Assembly: GCA_029706075.1 (NCBI GenBank) | Contig: JAINUG010000037.1 | Coordinates: 6,285,166-6,349,165 of the forward strand | Length of the DNA stretch: 64,000 bases | Source: Aldrovandia affinis | Lineage: Eukaryota > Chordata > Actinopteri > Notacanthiformes > Halosauridae | Reading direction: 5' to 3' | Shown here: positions 11,501-27,007 of the stretch, in pieces | How positions within the stretch are numbered: the stretch's first letter is position 1 | Layout of the letters: the number at the start of each line of letters is the position of its first letter | The notes under the pieces: generated by a model | What the model was told of the DNA's origin: nothing | The model's input: the letters and a program-made list of their open reading frames with translations, nothing else | Databases searched by the model: none | Position numbers and translations under genes: made by a program

Positions 11501-14500
11501 TTGGCAATATCCATAGTAAAATATGTAATGTCAATAGAAATTTTAAATCGAGAGATTGGCAGAAGCAAAGGGGTGCAGCCCAAAGTTACCCTTATGGCTG
11601 CACTGGAAAAGTATTTTTCATTTTTTTCCACCCCAAAAACCTTAAGCAGAAACTAGCAGGCCGTGTAGAATTGGAAATGTTAACACAAAAGGACAATCTG
11701 GCAAGAGCAGCTTTTTCCTTCCATGTACCAAATCCACCCACTGATGAAACGCAAGAGACAATTACTGCTAGAAAAGGCCCTCCTCTTGTCCCTTGGTACA
11801 GAGACAATTGGAAACATTAATGGTTTTGATAATTCTCCATTACTACTTTCCCTCTTCGTTCAACAGGTTCGGGTGCTGATAACGGATGAGAACGACTGTG
11901 TTCCAGAATTCCTGCAGTCCATTTATAGCAAAGATGGTGTCCCTGAGACTGTAACCACGGCAACCTCACTCCTACAAGGTGAGTAGCCCTGCTTGGGTAT
12001 AGCCAGTGCTTAAATTGTGCCGGGGCTAGCCGGGGCGATTTTGCACCCCGGCAAATGCCAAGAATCCGATTTTGCGCCCCAGCAAATGTCTTACTCAGAA
12101 TCAGAGCCCCGGGCTCATAAATATCTAAAGTGCGACAGCAATGCGTATTTTAAACTGGCATTAAACGTTACGTCCAGTGAACATTACAAATGTAAATAGA
12201 ATGCAGAAATGCAGCGACACAGAGGTAGGAAAAGTTTACCGTTTTCCTCCGTGGGGGGGCGTGTGGTTGGGGGAGGCGGGTTGAGCCCCGGCATCTCTTA
12301 TTTTACAAATTAAGCACTGGGTATAACAGAATACCCTATTGGACTCATCCCACCGAGAAAGATTCAGATTCAGGGAGTGATGTTCGGAGTTAATGAGCAA
12401 GAATGAATAAATTACAATTAAATAAATTAAGTTATTGTCCAGTGTGCAGCTCAGTTCTCATCTCTCTTCTGACTGTGTGTAGAAGGACAGATTAATTCAT
12501 TTACTCTGTAGTAAAGTAAGATTGTGTGCGAACAATTACGACAACACACTTGTGAACATGTTCAGGTGCAATCATTTTCATGGAATGGATGAGGTTCATT
12601 CATGGATATGATTCAGTAAATTTAGTGCCTCTGGTTACCAATGAAATAGAGATCATCAAATATATTTAGATTGACCGTCAGATTGTTTCCTCTCAGATAT
12701 TTAAACTGGTAGTATTCATCAACGTGGCATAATTTTAAAAAAATTCATAATGAAGAATAAAGTGTATGATACACTGCATTGCTCAATGTAATTTGCACTT
12801 TAAAATGCCCCCCCAGTTATGTCCGAATGTGCCTGTGCCTGAAATCACATGAAAGCTTTGTGTGTCCACTGTGTCTTTACGGAGGAATACATCGGTTCAT
12901 AGGGACTTAGATATGGGAGGGAAATTAGAGATGCTGTAAAAAATGACAGAACATTCCACATAATACAAGGCAAATAATACAAGACAAAGACTGGCCTACT
13001 GTTGACTCACCAGCCAGAAAAAAACAAGCAAAACATTTCATTTATATTTCCACAATGTCAGACATTCGGAGAGCTAAATGTAAAACTACAGGCGAACAGC
13101 AGCTGTGCCTTCAATATCCTGGGGTCGAGAGACATTCTGTTCACTGTGATTATTGTCATGAGCATGAATGAGCTGACTGGCCATTGACCGCACTGGTTGG
13201 AGGTGACTGTCTTTATTCATACCTGTTGCGATGTAGTGAATAGGATATTTAGGTCAAGTCATTGTACCAATGTTGGTTTCTGAGAACACTATACATGTAC
13301 TTACTAACAGTTTGTGTTAGTAGAATAAACGGATAGTTGACTATTTTTATTCCTGGCATTAACATCCTGCTAACCCATGAAAGAGATTGTACTTCACTTG
13401 TAAAGCTGAGTCTGAATAAAGCTCCAGTAGCTTATGTTAGATTGTTAGAGTGGACCTGGTGCTTAAGTCAGTGACAAACCACAGTCATAATAGCTGCTCT
13501 TTGCTTGAACTGTATTGGCTTTTGGATTTCAGTACAGTTTAGGTCACTGCTCCTATAGACCCTTGATGCTCAACAAGACACCTTATCTTAATTGCTCCAG
13601 AAAAAATACACCTGTATGTGTATATGCTTCATTAATATACCGTGTCATGATTTCTGTGAGCTGACTGATCAGCTCACAGCCACCGTTGGTGTGGGATCAC
13701 GGCAAGAGCCGAGCCAAACCCTAGCAGGATAGGTGATTATTCTAGAACCATTCTGGGAGTGTGAATAACAGGTAAAGATTCTGTGACTACTCAGCTATGA
13801 AAATAAGCACATAAAATAGATCCACATATTATGAATGTAGAAGTATTCCATTGGCTCCAGTAAAAAAAAATACATAGAAGTAATAATAAAATGCACCAGT
13901 GTAAATGCATGTAATTGCTGAAAAGTATTCATAATGAACTCTTTCATCGTGTTGCATTGTTTTTCCCATCCTAGTTATAAGAACATAAGAACAAAAAACA
14001 TAATGATGAAGCTCATCATGTCCTAATAAAGAAATGTACTACATCTAGTGTGAAAAGCGTTTCTGCCTCTACTACCTGACCTGGCAAGCTGTTCCAGGCA
14101 TTGAACTCTCTGTGTAAAGTATATCTGTGCGGAATTTGAACTCTTTCCACCTGTGGCCTCTTGTTCTGCTGACCCCACTTATCTTAAAAAATCTTTGTAT
14201 TTTACTTTGTTAATCCCTTTTAGGAATGAGTTATGCTAGTTTACAAGCCAATCAAAATCCATTGCATATACAATTTAGAATTTTGATAAACAACCATGAC
14301 TGACACTATTTATAACTTTTGAAGGCTTTCTTTTGGGGTTATGGTGTTTTCAAAACAGTCAACGTGCATATCCCAGTCCTTGCAAGCAGGGCCGCAACAA
14401 CCTATTTCTCAGGGCATATGCAAAATGCGACTTGGCCCCCCCAAAAAACAATGAGAGCGCCTCATGCCTCTTAAATAGCAAATTTCTCTCTGCATGGAAA

Positions 14501-17500
14501 ATAATGCAGTCTAACACTCTCGTCAATATAGCTTTCCATCGTGCCTTCTCTGCTGTGATAGCATTTTGAAGATGACTGTGGATGCATTTTCCCAGTCGTA
14601 ACCGTGATTCTAATTCCTTCCAGGCAAGGTGAGCATCTATATGATAGGACTGATCATGGAGTTTTTTAATACATTTGACAGACATTGCTTTATCCTACAA
14701 CTAAGCGGCTATTGTGTTGCTTGGCTCCGCCAAAAAGTTGAGACAGATCTCATTCAACTCTTTCACCGTTCGATAATAAACGAAAACAGTAGACTTTAGA
14801 AAATCGCCTATTGCTTTTCTCTGCCCTGGGAAATGGGCCATCTGAGCATTTAACAGGCCAGTTTTCTGTCTTCGTTTGATGTAATGAATCACTGACTTTA
14901 CTGGGCGGAGGCCAGTCAGATGGCTTGGAATGAATTACTAGTTAGCAACTTGCTAAAAATGTAATCTAATATCTGATATTTCACTCACGTAGCCTATGAA
15001 TTATCAACAACAATATCCGCTTTAGTTTACCTGCCAGCCTCTCCACTAATGTTAGTCTCAATATCGTCAGCAGGTCTCTATTCCCGCTTGCTTGCCCATC
15101 AGGAGCCCCTTTTCTGCTCTGTTCCTCGCTCTCTAAAGACACTTAATGCAACCTATGTGATAAATATGTTACTTTAACTAATCACTATGTGTATTATGCT
15201 TATTTCAGTATCAGTGTCAGCTAGCTAGTTAGTTTATCTCATCTCTCCTGTATTAACGTTAGCTTGTCTGCTCTGCCCATCACCGTCACTGGCTAATACC
15301 ATTGGTATCGTCTCCTCTCTGCTCGGTCCTGCTTCGCTGGGGATATGGAATGAATACACTAGCTAATAGACAACTCTCAATGTAGCTTAATGTTTGTTAA
15401 CAGTATTTGAGCTAGCACAACAACCTTTATTTATTTTACTATAAATTTTAGTCGCTAGCTAACGTTAGCTAACTATCAGATGCCCACTTGATACAGCTGC
15501 TCTAATCCTTCTGCTGTTGTGGAAGTGGTGGTGGGGGGCATTGGTTAGCTAAAGGGAACTTCTCATTTACCCTCTCCATCCTGTCTAATTTCTTTCTTTT
15601 ATGGTTTTGGATGCCTGAAGATTTTATTTTTTGTCTGTCCATTCTTCTTGCCGCCTAGTTAGAACTTTTTTTTAAAGAAAAAAAAAACATTTCTGCTGCA
15701 CACTCTGGCGCCCCTCATGTTCTGTCACCCCTAAGCGTGGGATACTCTGCACCCCCTAGATGTGGCCCTACTTGCAGGCCTTTTCTGTCACGTTTTTCAC
15801 AGGTTTCTCCCATTTTAAACTGAGTTCCTCCTGGATGAAGAAATGCACTCATACACATAACACCGAACAGCATTTCTGTGAGAACCAGCAGGCCAGCGTT
15901 AACTTCCTACTGAATTCATAAAATGAACTACTGAAATTAAACACAGACAAACCTGTGGGCATCATTGCCAGATTCACGAAAATGAACTTCATTCCTTTAC
16001 ATAGATCTCTAGGTAAGGTTTTCTTGCTTTCATTGGAACTCTGGGATTTGGTCTGCCAGGTCTGCATATGGATTTAGATTTTTTAGCAGCGCTCCTTTTC
16101 AAAGGAAGTGTTTCTTCCAGAGACATTTCTCGTCGAAGAAGCACTTTTAATTTGCTGAAAGTTTTTGTTTTGAAAAAGTGCCTTTTATTTCCTGAAACTG
16201 AGATTGTACCTCAGGGCCACCATGTACTTGACATGCAAATAATGACTTCAATTAAGAAAGTGGGGGTGGAACTGAGAGCTGCAGAGCCTGTGGCCCTGCA
16301 GTCGGTCATCCCCGTGTCTCAGCCATGCTTGTGGACTACTGAAGAATTAGGTCAGCTAAGGAAATGAGCAATGTAAAGCAATGAAGCATGATTGTATAGC
16401 GCAGTGCAACACAATGAGATCTGAAGCACAAGTGAAGAAAATCTCTCTGGAAAGGAACTTGGGGTGGGGTGGGGTGGGGTGCCAGGTCCAAAAAATGAAG
16501 TCAATCACTAATTTCCCCATTTCTTGCAAATTAAAGAAAAAGGGAAGGGGCAGCACTCACAAAAATTTGAACAGATGAAGGCCTCATTTCACAATTTTAT
16601 TGTCAAAATATATATAAAAAACAGCTATGGAGTTCACATTGGTGTTTTGGCAGGTTAGCCTTCCTCAGAGCATGAACGAATCTCTCTCTTTGCCCAGTGT
16701 CGGCCAGCGATTGCGACTCGGACCTGAACGCCGAGCTGACCTACTACACGCTGAGCCCGGACTTCAGCATCTCACCCCACGGCACTATCTTTCCGGCGGG
16801 CCGGCTGGACTACGAGCGACCCAACCACCTGTACGAGTTTGTGGTGATGGCCGTGGACAAGGGGGAGGTATCCCGCACTGGAACTGCCACCATTCGCATT
16901 CGCATGTCCAACGTCAATGACGAGGCACCCGAGTTCTCCCAGCACACGTGAGTACCAGAGTTTCGTGCATTACCGGTGCAGCTCTTTTCATTACTTGGAG
17001 CTTGTCTAGGACCAATGCAGCTCCCTCACTCCCTCAAGTTCTCCCAATAGTTTCCCACTCCCCCTCTTCCCCCTCCCCCCATAGCTCCCCTCTCTGTCAC
17101 TTCCTCTAATCCTTTGATCGATTGACTGTTGTGATTCTACTGATTGCCTGACCAATTAATTACAGGAGTTGTTCAGAGCCAGGTGCAGTTTTGCACTGTA
17201 GATTTAGTTTGTCTGTCTTGGCAGTACTACAAATAGCTTAATGGAAAAATGGTTAGTTAGAGAGGGGGTTTAAATATGTGTCCTATGCAGCGTGTGAATT
17301 GCACAATGATTGCATTCCTCCGTGGATACATCTTGGATGACTTTATCTGTGATCGCCGTTTGCTGGTTCAGCAAGATTCTTGACCTTGATGTTCAATTGG
17401 CTAGCCTGGTCTGTAATAATGAATTGGTAGAATCCCAGAAACCAGTTAGTATGCTGTTTAGGGCAATTGCATAGGGTGGGGGGGAGGCTTTTGATCAGTC

Positions 17501-20500
17501 AGGGAGACAGAATTGGATTTGCTGGGATTTGGAACTGTATGAACTGTAGAGTGGAGGCTGTGATAGAATAGGTATCTCAGAATTTCATTATGCACTACTC
17601 TCTGTGCCCTGAGCAATCTTTCAGACATAGAATCCAGAGAGGAGGTTGAAGAATTAATGTTCAAAACAAGGTCTTTCAGCTCATCACACCTGCCAGAAAA
17701 AGACATCTCTTGTGCAAATTTAATTGAATTTGGATGCCAGCCCCAAAAAGGGCAGCCCTGGGCATGTGGATCTAACCACACACAATAGCAGGGAAAGTTA
17801 GTCTGCTACTAACTTCCAAATCAGCTCAGAAGCGACTGTAAAATAATCAGGTTTTATGATGTCATGACATTCTAAAACATTTAACTCCAGAAAAGAGAGT
17901 ACATTGTGGTGCCTACAGTATCCATAATGAAATGGCATAAATCTCACAGAAAGCAGGATAAGACTTAAGCTTAATAAATGAAGGGGGCTTACAAGGGTTA
18001 TACAGTGGAAACTTCCTTTTATCCACGTCAAGTTAATGACATGGAAATTAAGAATGGGGTTTCCATCTTTGGCAGCAAATGCAAAGTAGCCAGAAAACTG
18101 TTATGCACGATTCAACAAAGGTGTCTGCATTTGTCAGATTTAACGTCACAATAAATGTAAATGCATGCACCCCCTTAATCTCTTTAATCCAAGAAAAAAG
18201 GCATGAAGAGTAAGGTTTTTAACTTTTTAAAGTGGAAATTTATTCACAAATAAAAGGTTGACACACTTCTAGATGCACATGTAAAATGACAAGCCTATAT
18301 GGGCTACTAGGCCCGACTTTTTTTCGTTTTCATTTTTTTTTTTATCCTTTATTTTACCAGGTAAAACCCGTTGAGATTAAATGTCTTTTGCAAATATTAC
18401 CTGGCCAAGACACCACAATACACCAGTTGCTACCAGTATAACTTGGGTAACAGTAAATGTTTCCAAGCCTGGAAGTTGGTCCTATTTGGGAAATTTTGTA
18501 TAACCAAATAAAATGGCCAAGGGCATAGTTTGATTTGTGTTTTAATTAGTACATGTGTGTTTTTTAAAAGTATCAATTTGTTGGATCCTTTCTCATGCTC
18601 TTATGTTCTTTTCTCCCACTCCCCTCTGTACGGACTATGTTACTGAGTATGGGGGCATTGTGCAGTACTGTCCTGCATTCCCATGTCCCACGTCCCACAT
18701 TTGAAATAAAATCATAATCATTACACATATTATCAAAACCCCCACCCCCCTAGACAACATAATCAGCAACCTCCTTACTCAACAACCATCGTTTCTCCTT
18801 TTGTTTTGAATATTCCTATCCCGTCGCCGGAATGTCACAGAAAATCATCCTGCTTGTCCTGCATTTGGATTTTAATCTGGTCACCCTGTACTCCACCATA
18901 CACTACACTTCTCACTGGTTCTTGGCCTCTTAATTGTCCCATTTTCTAGCTGCAGCTCTGCAGTCAATCAGGCCTTCAAATTGTCCTGGAGTGCCTGAGA
19001 ACTGAGTGCAAAAGAGAACTAGGTATTGCATCGGAATAACTGTTTGTTTGATAGATACACTTTAAGAAAACCTCCCTAACCTCTTGACATTAATTTAGAA
19101 CGTTTTTATAAGGCTTTTGGTTTATCTGACTAATTCAATGCAGTGCTATTCTCTCAATGTTGGAGTGATCTAAAAAATACTTTCATTCTTCCATTATAGA
19201 TCACTACAGATAAAATGGAGAAATATGATTGCAGAATTACATATCTTAAATTATGCTCCCAGCTCTGTCAAGTTCTTCTCATAGTATTTAACAATACAAT
19301 AAATGGAATAAAATAAAGGGGAAAATAGGTATTTTTGTTCACATATTTTCATTGTTGTTTTTTCTGTTTGATTTTAATTGAATATTAACTATAAAGATAA
19401 TAGAAGAATAATGAACATTATATTGAGGTTGACATCAACTTTGAAAAAGTCAAAATATTACAGTTATGTACTGTACACATTGTTTTCCCTTGTGCTTGTA
19501 TTCATTGCTTGTATTCACAGGCCTCTGAAATAATTTCATATTCATTTTGAGTGGGGGTGAGATGTCGGATGGGGGTGTTTGGAATTTAGAATTACAATCT
19601 GACAGGTTCCATTGTGTTACTCCGCAGCTCCGGCTGTCAGTCACCAATCAGAGCTTGACACTAATGCTGTCGCTACGGCTACAGATCAAGGCGCAGGTAA
19701 CGATGCAGTTGAGCGTAGGGTTGGTGGCAAACCTGCGTGGTTTTATTTTCTCTTTTTTCTCCCCCTCGAGGAGACGAGAGCGTTTTGAAGACAAGCAGGT
19801 TTCCTTTGAGGAGAGGGTGTTGGAGGTGAGCGATCATGCCTTCGAGGCTCATGACAGATTACAGGTCACTGATGTCGCGGGCAAGGCAAGAGTAGGGCAG
19901 GGATGACGGGGCAAAGGAGAAGGTGGCAGGGTGTCTCCGCTCGGGAGTACTAATCACTCGTATGAATCACCTGTCATCTCACCTCTATTACCCATCAGTC
20001 AGTGCTGTGCACAGGGTGGCAGCTGTGCTACCAAGTCAATGCTGTCCCCTGCTCTCTTCTGCTCCCCTCACACCACTAGCATAGTGAGGGAGGGTGATTT
20101 GGGGTTTAAAGCCCCCCAAAATGTTTTATGACAGTTCCAAACTGTTAATCTGCTGCTCTTAACCCCCCCCTGAAAAGTTTTATGACAGTTCCAAACTGTT
20201 AATCTACTGCTGAAACATTTGTTTGTGCAACCTCCCCCCGGTCAACAATTAGTTTGTGCAACAACCTCTGCCCTACCCATCAACAATTTGTTCCTGTATG
20301 TACTTTCTCAGACCCCCCCTCCACCAAATGAACTCTTGGCTATTCCACTGCCTCACGCCTACTGCTCCTGTGCTTAAGACAAAAGGTCCTTTAAAGATCC
20401 CAAACTTCCATGGTGGACCATCGCTGTGGATTATTTTACTGCGGGACATTGGAAGTGAGAGGGGGTTTCATGCCTGTAAAAACAAAGTTAACTTTCAAAT

Positions 20501-21735
20501 GCATTCATATTGTGAATATATGAGATATGAGACTGTATGTGTGTGAGGCAGTTTGTGTGTGTGTGCCTGTGCGTTTGTGTGTACATGATATCCGTGTCCA
20601 TGCAGATTCATACATGTGTATCTGCTTGTGTTTGTGTGTTAGTGTGTGCAGGTGTACAATTTTGTGTGTGAGTCTGTACGTGCATGTAACTGTGTGTCTG
20701 TGTATTTGTATGTGTGTATGTGTGTGCCTGTGTCAGTGGCCTTTTCCCAGCGGATACTTGGCTGGGCAGATTTATATGTCGAAGGTGTCACAGGAGAGAC
20801 CTCCTATGTCTTTTTAAATATTGATAACCAGGAGACAGGAGATTATTACAACTAAGGGGCAGTGACATACCATCGCTCTAATCTCCACTGTAGTGAAAGC
20901 AGGTGGTTCTCTCTTCATCTCAAAACAGGTGTCAGCCCAGCATCAGGCCACCCCAGCTCCCCGCGGTCTGATCGGGGACTCGGGGCGTTGAAAGGGAGCT
21001 AACTGCCAAGCCCATCATTTATTCACAATGACAGCTGGTGTTCTGTATTCATTTACTCACAGACAAAGTGGACGCACTGTAGCTCGTTGTATCCCATCTG
21101 CCTGTTGAATCCCTTGAAATCTCATCCATCCTGGACATGAATTCAGCTTCCACACAGTAAGGCACACACCAGGTTGGCACACAGAGTAGCCTATCGGTAA
21201 CTGCCAAAATAAAGGAAACACCAACAGAATGTGTCTTAATAGGGCGATGAGCAACCTTGAGCCACTACAACAACTTCAGTGCACCTTGGCATACATTATG
21301 GAACTCTATTGGAGTTGTTTCATGATAAATTTGCTGTTTTGTTGTTGGTGGTGGAAACACTGTCTCAGGCGCCGCTCCAGAATCTTCCAAAAGTATTCAA
21401 TTTGGTTGAGATCTGGTGACTGAGATGGCCATGCCATATGGTTTACATCATTTTCATGCTCATCAAACCATTCAGTGACCACTTGTGCCCTATGGTGGGG
21501 ACAATTTCATCATGGAAGAGACCACTCCCATCTGAATAGAAATGCTTCACCATAGTATGAAGTTGATCACACAGAATGGCTTTGTATTTATTGCTGTTTG
21601 CCTTGCCCTCTAAGGGGTTGAGTGTACATGCCAGGAAAATGCACCCCACACCATAACAGAGCCACCCAGAACCCTTAATGTACTGTGAAATCTAATGTTT
21701 CCTTTATTTTAGTTACCTGTATATCTACAGCTTAG

Positions 21736-21773
<38 letters not shown>

Positions 21774-24700
21774 CATTTAATTTTGTATTTTGAATTTAAG
21801 CGTTGTTACATTTATTTTTCTGCAGCATATGATTAGTTGAATGCTGATAAAAGGATTCATATTCATTCATATGCAGTTTGCTACATATGGTTCTTTGCCA
21901 CCCCCATACGCATGTTATATGACACCATCATTAGATCTAGTACCTGCAGTATATGAACAATAAAGGATTTAAATATTGATTTATTCAGCAGCCATATACT
22001 GTAGCTAGTAATCTTCAGAATTTGATATCTGTTACACAAGACTGCAAGATGAATGATCAATGTTTAATTTACAGATGAATGACATTAACACACATGATCA
22101 CAGAAAATATAATATATACCAGCTAGGCTGCATGGAGGAGGAGATAGTGTTAACTTCTCAACAAAAAGTCTGGAGTGTTGGGAGATAGTTGGGAGATAGG
22201 GGCAGGCCTCTGCAATGAAATGCAAGCCCCTGCTTGTCCTTCCCTCTCGTCGCCTCCATATGTCATTGCATTTTGCTGAAGGTCTTTATTGTGTATTGCT
22301 GTCCCCACAGAGCTGAGAGAGCTTTTATTCCCTGAAAAAAAAAAAGAAAATGGTTTCTCTCAATTTTTTTCATGTCACATTTCCAGGGCAAAGGAAACTC
22401 TGGAGATGGAGAAGTGATGCTCCTAAGAAGCTTAGTCACAGAGTGTGAAAATAATAGTCTCTGGGAGAACTTGAAGACAGTGGACAGCTGATGGAACCTT
22501 GACCCGACTTGGCTAGCAGCTATTTCCACCTCCTATTTCTCCAAATTATACATTCTATTTTTTCTAACAGTGTTCTGGTCAAGGATAGTTTGAAAAGCAA
22601 TGGATTGTTTGTGAGGGTTGGAGCAAATCTGATAAGAAGCAAGGGATGGATTTCACATTTCCTTGTGCTCTTAGTTAAAACAAAAGAGCTCCTCAATGTA
22701 GATATCTATTTCCTTAAAAGGAACACACACACTTTGCACTATATGGTCATTATATTCCACAATGCAGACATGTGCTACTGAACTCATAGGCAGGTGGCCA
22801 CACATTATTCCCCCATCTTGCATAGTGAAAACATGTGTCTGGCAGTGTGTGAAAGTAAATGCTCTGGATATGGCAGTGTAATGAGATTTTGTGTACGTAT
22901 GTGTGTCTGCATGTGAACAGGGTGGTAAAGATCCCCACTGCCCTATGTAAGAAGCACAAAGTGTGTTAGCTAGGAGAATGGGGATGGTTGGTGTGTGTTG
23001 GTACTGTAGCAGCACCAATTCTTTATTAACCTTGGAGCTCACTGCCATGTCTAGCGAGGGTTTGGCAGGTACTTGTGCCTGTTTTCTGTTAGGGGTGTGA
23101 TTGCAGTGGGCCCCAACACCTGTCTGATGATAGATTCCGTTTCATTTGCACTTGCTCTCTGCCGCTCAGTCTCTGCCCAGAATTTCAGCCTGATGTAAAC
23201 TTCCACTGACTGAGATGTGGAAAAATATCAGTATCACTCTTTCAAATTAACAATTTAATGATAGGAGGGATATACATCTTGAATAATTTAATTTGGGAAT
23301 TTGAGTTATTTCAATTGTTTGTGCATACTCGCATCAGTTTAATTTTCAGCCCAAAGTATTTTCTGTGGTAGGAGATTTCAGGGCGTTTTTCTGCCCACAG
23401 TTACCGGACCTTCGTCTCCGAGGATGCTGGTCCCAACACGCTGGTTGCCACGGTGTTGGCCAAGGACCCTGATGGAGATGGAATCACATACCGGATCACG
23501 GCGGGCAATGAGGAGGGAAACTTTGTGATCGATGGCCAGAAAGGTGCCTCCTCCTTCCTCTCCCCCTGCTCACCCTCATTTCCTGTATTTTCTTAAATCA
23601 TCGCCAACGAGGTGATTCAGCTTAAAGTCACTGTCACTGTCTTGCCAACGGCTTATCTTTGATATATTTCCGAAATTTTGAGATATTAAGCCATTCAGGC
23701 TCAGACACGTTTTTATTACTCCTCAGAACAGCAAGATTTTTTCCACTTTCTTGAAATTTACTCCAAATTTACTCAATTATTCATTGGATTTTTCTGCAGG
23801 GTAAATTAAATTTCCTGGTGCTCTGTGTTAATTTGGCCATAACTCAGTAGTGGAAGGCAAAGCCCTGTGATTTAATGTCATTTTAAGAATTTAAACAACA
23901 ACTTTAATATGATGATCCTCCCTGTATTAAAGACATAAATACTATGACACGTGTAAATTAAATATTTACAAATTTTCTGCCACCTTCAAAATTATTGTAC
24001 CATTAATATCATTTTTGCCACTGATGGATGGATGATTAATCTTTTTAACAGTGCCTTTCCTCTGAAATCAGTGGCAAGAATATGGATTACATTCTGAATG
24101 TTCCAGGAATATATGAATAGATAAACACATTAGCTGCTGAGACATTTGTCAACCGCCCCTCTGGAATCCAGCAGTGCCTCCGCTTCTGCTCGCAGTTTGT
24201 GGCTCAGATGAGGCTAGCTCCAGCTTACGGCGCAGTCTGCCTGGGGACGATGCTTAGCTCTTTCCCCCCACTAGTGTTTGGGGGATGCTGATGGGAGGTG
24301 GCACGTAAAGAGTGTCACCAGTGGCTTCCCCTGTCATACGAAGCAGCATGCATTCATTGAACCCCCCCAGACAAACATCTTTCCCATCTTTAATGCGTTT
24401 TGATATCTGCTAGCTGCTCTGTGCGTGGAATGCCCTGTAGGCCAACTGAGGGCCCCATGCTCTCCCTCACTGACGCTAACTGCCTGCTCCTGGCCCATAC
24501 ATTCTCCCTCACGTTTCCCTGCACTTCCCAAAGGAGACTGCATTTCAAACCACTCTGAAATGGCCAGAAGTGCATATTAAACGCAGAGGGATGACATTTG
24601 GGGCAGTCCCTGTGCTTGAACCTAAGTACTGGGTATGTGGGTATGTGAAATCCCTTGCGTTCTGTGTTATGCATCTCTTTCACAAGTGTATTTCCTCATT

Positions 24701-26961
24701 AGGGTAAAAAAATGCAGTGTACCTCCACTTATAAGACCAGCTTTTTCAGAAGCACATATTCTCCCTCATGATCTCATGTGGGGGTGGTTTATTCAGCCGT
24801 ATGTAATTCTGACTGATTAGAATCTGACTGACAGCAGCCCTCTTATTAGCAGAACAGCACTGGCGTAATTGCTGGAATTTTATAGTGCTAGCGACGACAC
24901 TATTGCACGCTAAGTTTTGATGAAAATGGGAATTGGCTATATGTTTCCGTTGCACATCCAGCATGCCTTGCAAAATGCATTAGTTTCAGTTCAGTGGCAG
25001 ATGTATTCCAATTCTTCATGGGAAATGGCCTGCATGTTCAGCACCATTTTCCTTGACGTAGGATGTCCTTTATCTGGCCCTGTGAGGGAAAGATAGAAGA
25101 ATTGTTCAGTTCTCCAAAGGGCTGACAGCAAAGGGGTAACACGATTCTGTCGGGTGTGGTCTGAAAGGGATGTAAATATTTGTCTCTTTAGATATATTTG
25201 TGTCCCTCGCCTCCCCTGTCTCTGGAGATAAGAAAGGACGCATTAAGTGTGCCTTCTGCCCACACACGGAGGGCCAGAAATAAGTCACCAGATACCAAAA
25301 AGTCATTACATTGCAAGTAAGGGATGGAAATTCTCTGCCCACACAATGGGTCATGTGGAAAGGAACTGGCCACAGGCACCAAGGGGAGAAAAATGCACAC
25401 ATGACTGAGTGAGAGGAGATGAGGGGAGGACCAGCACATAATATGCAATGGGGTTAAAACACTGCACAGGTTTAATAAGCTCACTCAAACTCAACTTGAC
25501 TCCATCTCACTCTTTCCTTTCCCCTCTCTCTCTCTCGCTCTCTCTGTTGCCTTGCTCTGTTCCTGTCAAATATGTAAATTAAAAATACCTCTCTGCTAGA
25601 TAAATAGGATGTTAGGATGGCCCAAATGTTTTTGGACAGTGCACACACATTTAGAAACAAAGAAAGGAACATTTCCGCAGCCTTCCTTCTCCGAGCCACA
25701 GTCAGCTCCCAAGCTCGTCGCCCTTTTTATTTCAGAGGCGGTTTGTTGATTGCTCGTTTTGTCCACTCAGCCCCATTTCCTGTTTTCCTCTTGCGACTCA
25801 TTTAAAATTAATCCTCGTAAATCATATTTTTCTCACCCACATTTGTAAAGCCTCACCCCGAGTGAAGGAGTGATGGCGTCCTCTGATTGGCTGCTCATGG
25901 CTTTTTGGCTTTGCAGGGCTGATCCGCCTACGCTCCCACCCCCCTCCCAAACTACAGGGCCTGGAGTACATCCTAAACGTCACGGCAACCGATGACAACG
26001 CCTCGGGCGGGCCTCAGTCCCTCTCCACCACCGCCCAGGTCATCGTTGGGGTGGACGATGTCAACAACAACAAGCCCATTTTTGAGAAGGTACAGAATCA
26101 AGTGTTTCCATGAAGTAATCTGGGGTGGTAGTGTAATGGCTAAGGAACTGGGCTTGTAACTCAGAGGTTGCAGGTTTGATTTCCAGGTGGGGAAAAGCCA
26201 TCGTACTGTTGAGCAAAGTACTAAATCTGAATTGCTTCAGTAAATATCCAGCTGTATGAATGGATTGCATGTGAAGAAATGTGTAAGGTGCTCTGCATAA
26301 GAGCATTGCTAAAATGTAAAATGTAATCCAGTGTTATACAAGAAAGACAGATATTTCTCTCCTCTTCCTGGGAATTCTCTCTCTGTTGTATTCTCTGGAG
26401 GGGTGATTAGCTGGCAGGCCTGTTCTATTTCCAGAGTATCTAAGAATTTTTAATTAAGCATATTAAATTATTTGCTGAGTCTTCATGCTATACCTGTTTT
26501 AGCCTATATCTCACTTTGAAGTTTTCTGAGTTTTCTGACACTTCTGAGTTTTGACTCAGACTTATTTGGAATGCCTCCGTTCTTGTAAATAACAAGGAGA
26601 TAAACTGAGTCTGCAACTACCATCTTTTTTAGGAGCACCTGTACATGAATATCATTTGGTCATGCATACATTTCAGCCTTTATGAAGCTTTCGTGTCCAG
26701 AGGAATTGCTCCCTAGGGAAGCTGTATTGCCTTCCTTCCTGTGAACTGGTTCTGTGCTTTCACTGTGCCATGCCTACGTACATACAAAACCAACACGTGC
26801 ATGGATATGTGCGCACACAAAGACACTCACAAACACGCATCATAGACACAAGCACGCACACACATACTCATTCACACATGCATGTGCATACACTCACACA
26901 CACATACACACAAATACATACCATGCACACCATACTCGCACATGCTTGAGCACGCGCATGC

Positions 26962-27007
<46 letters not shown>

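Larger units (their letters stand above)
6563..11866 (+). other. Intron 2
   Basis: SINE copy 1, deleted Tc1 copy 1 and the LINE reverse transcriptase relic. Nothing recognised at 6563-8380 or 9970-11090. Confidence 0.8.
11979..16697 (+). other. Intron 3
   Basis: hAT MITE, an unclassified repeat, the 1.4-kb hAT relic and a GGGGT repeat. Nothing recognised at 12330-13975 or 15780-16455. Confidence 0.8.
16948..23400 (+). other. Intron 4
   Basis: Repeat at 18312, tandem pair at 20123, TG tract, Tc1-like element at 21195. Nothing recognised at 16948-18310, 18420-20120 or 21780-23400. Confidence 0.8.
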
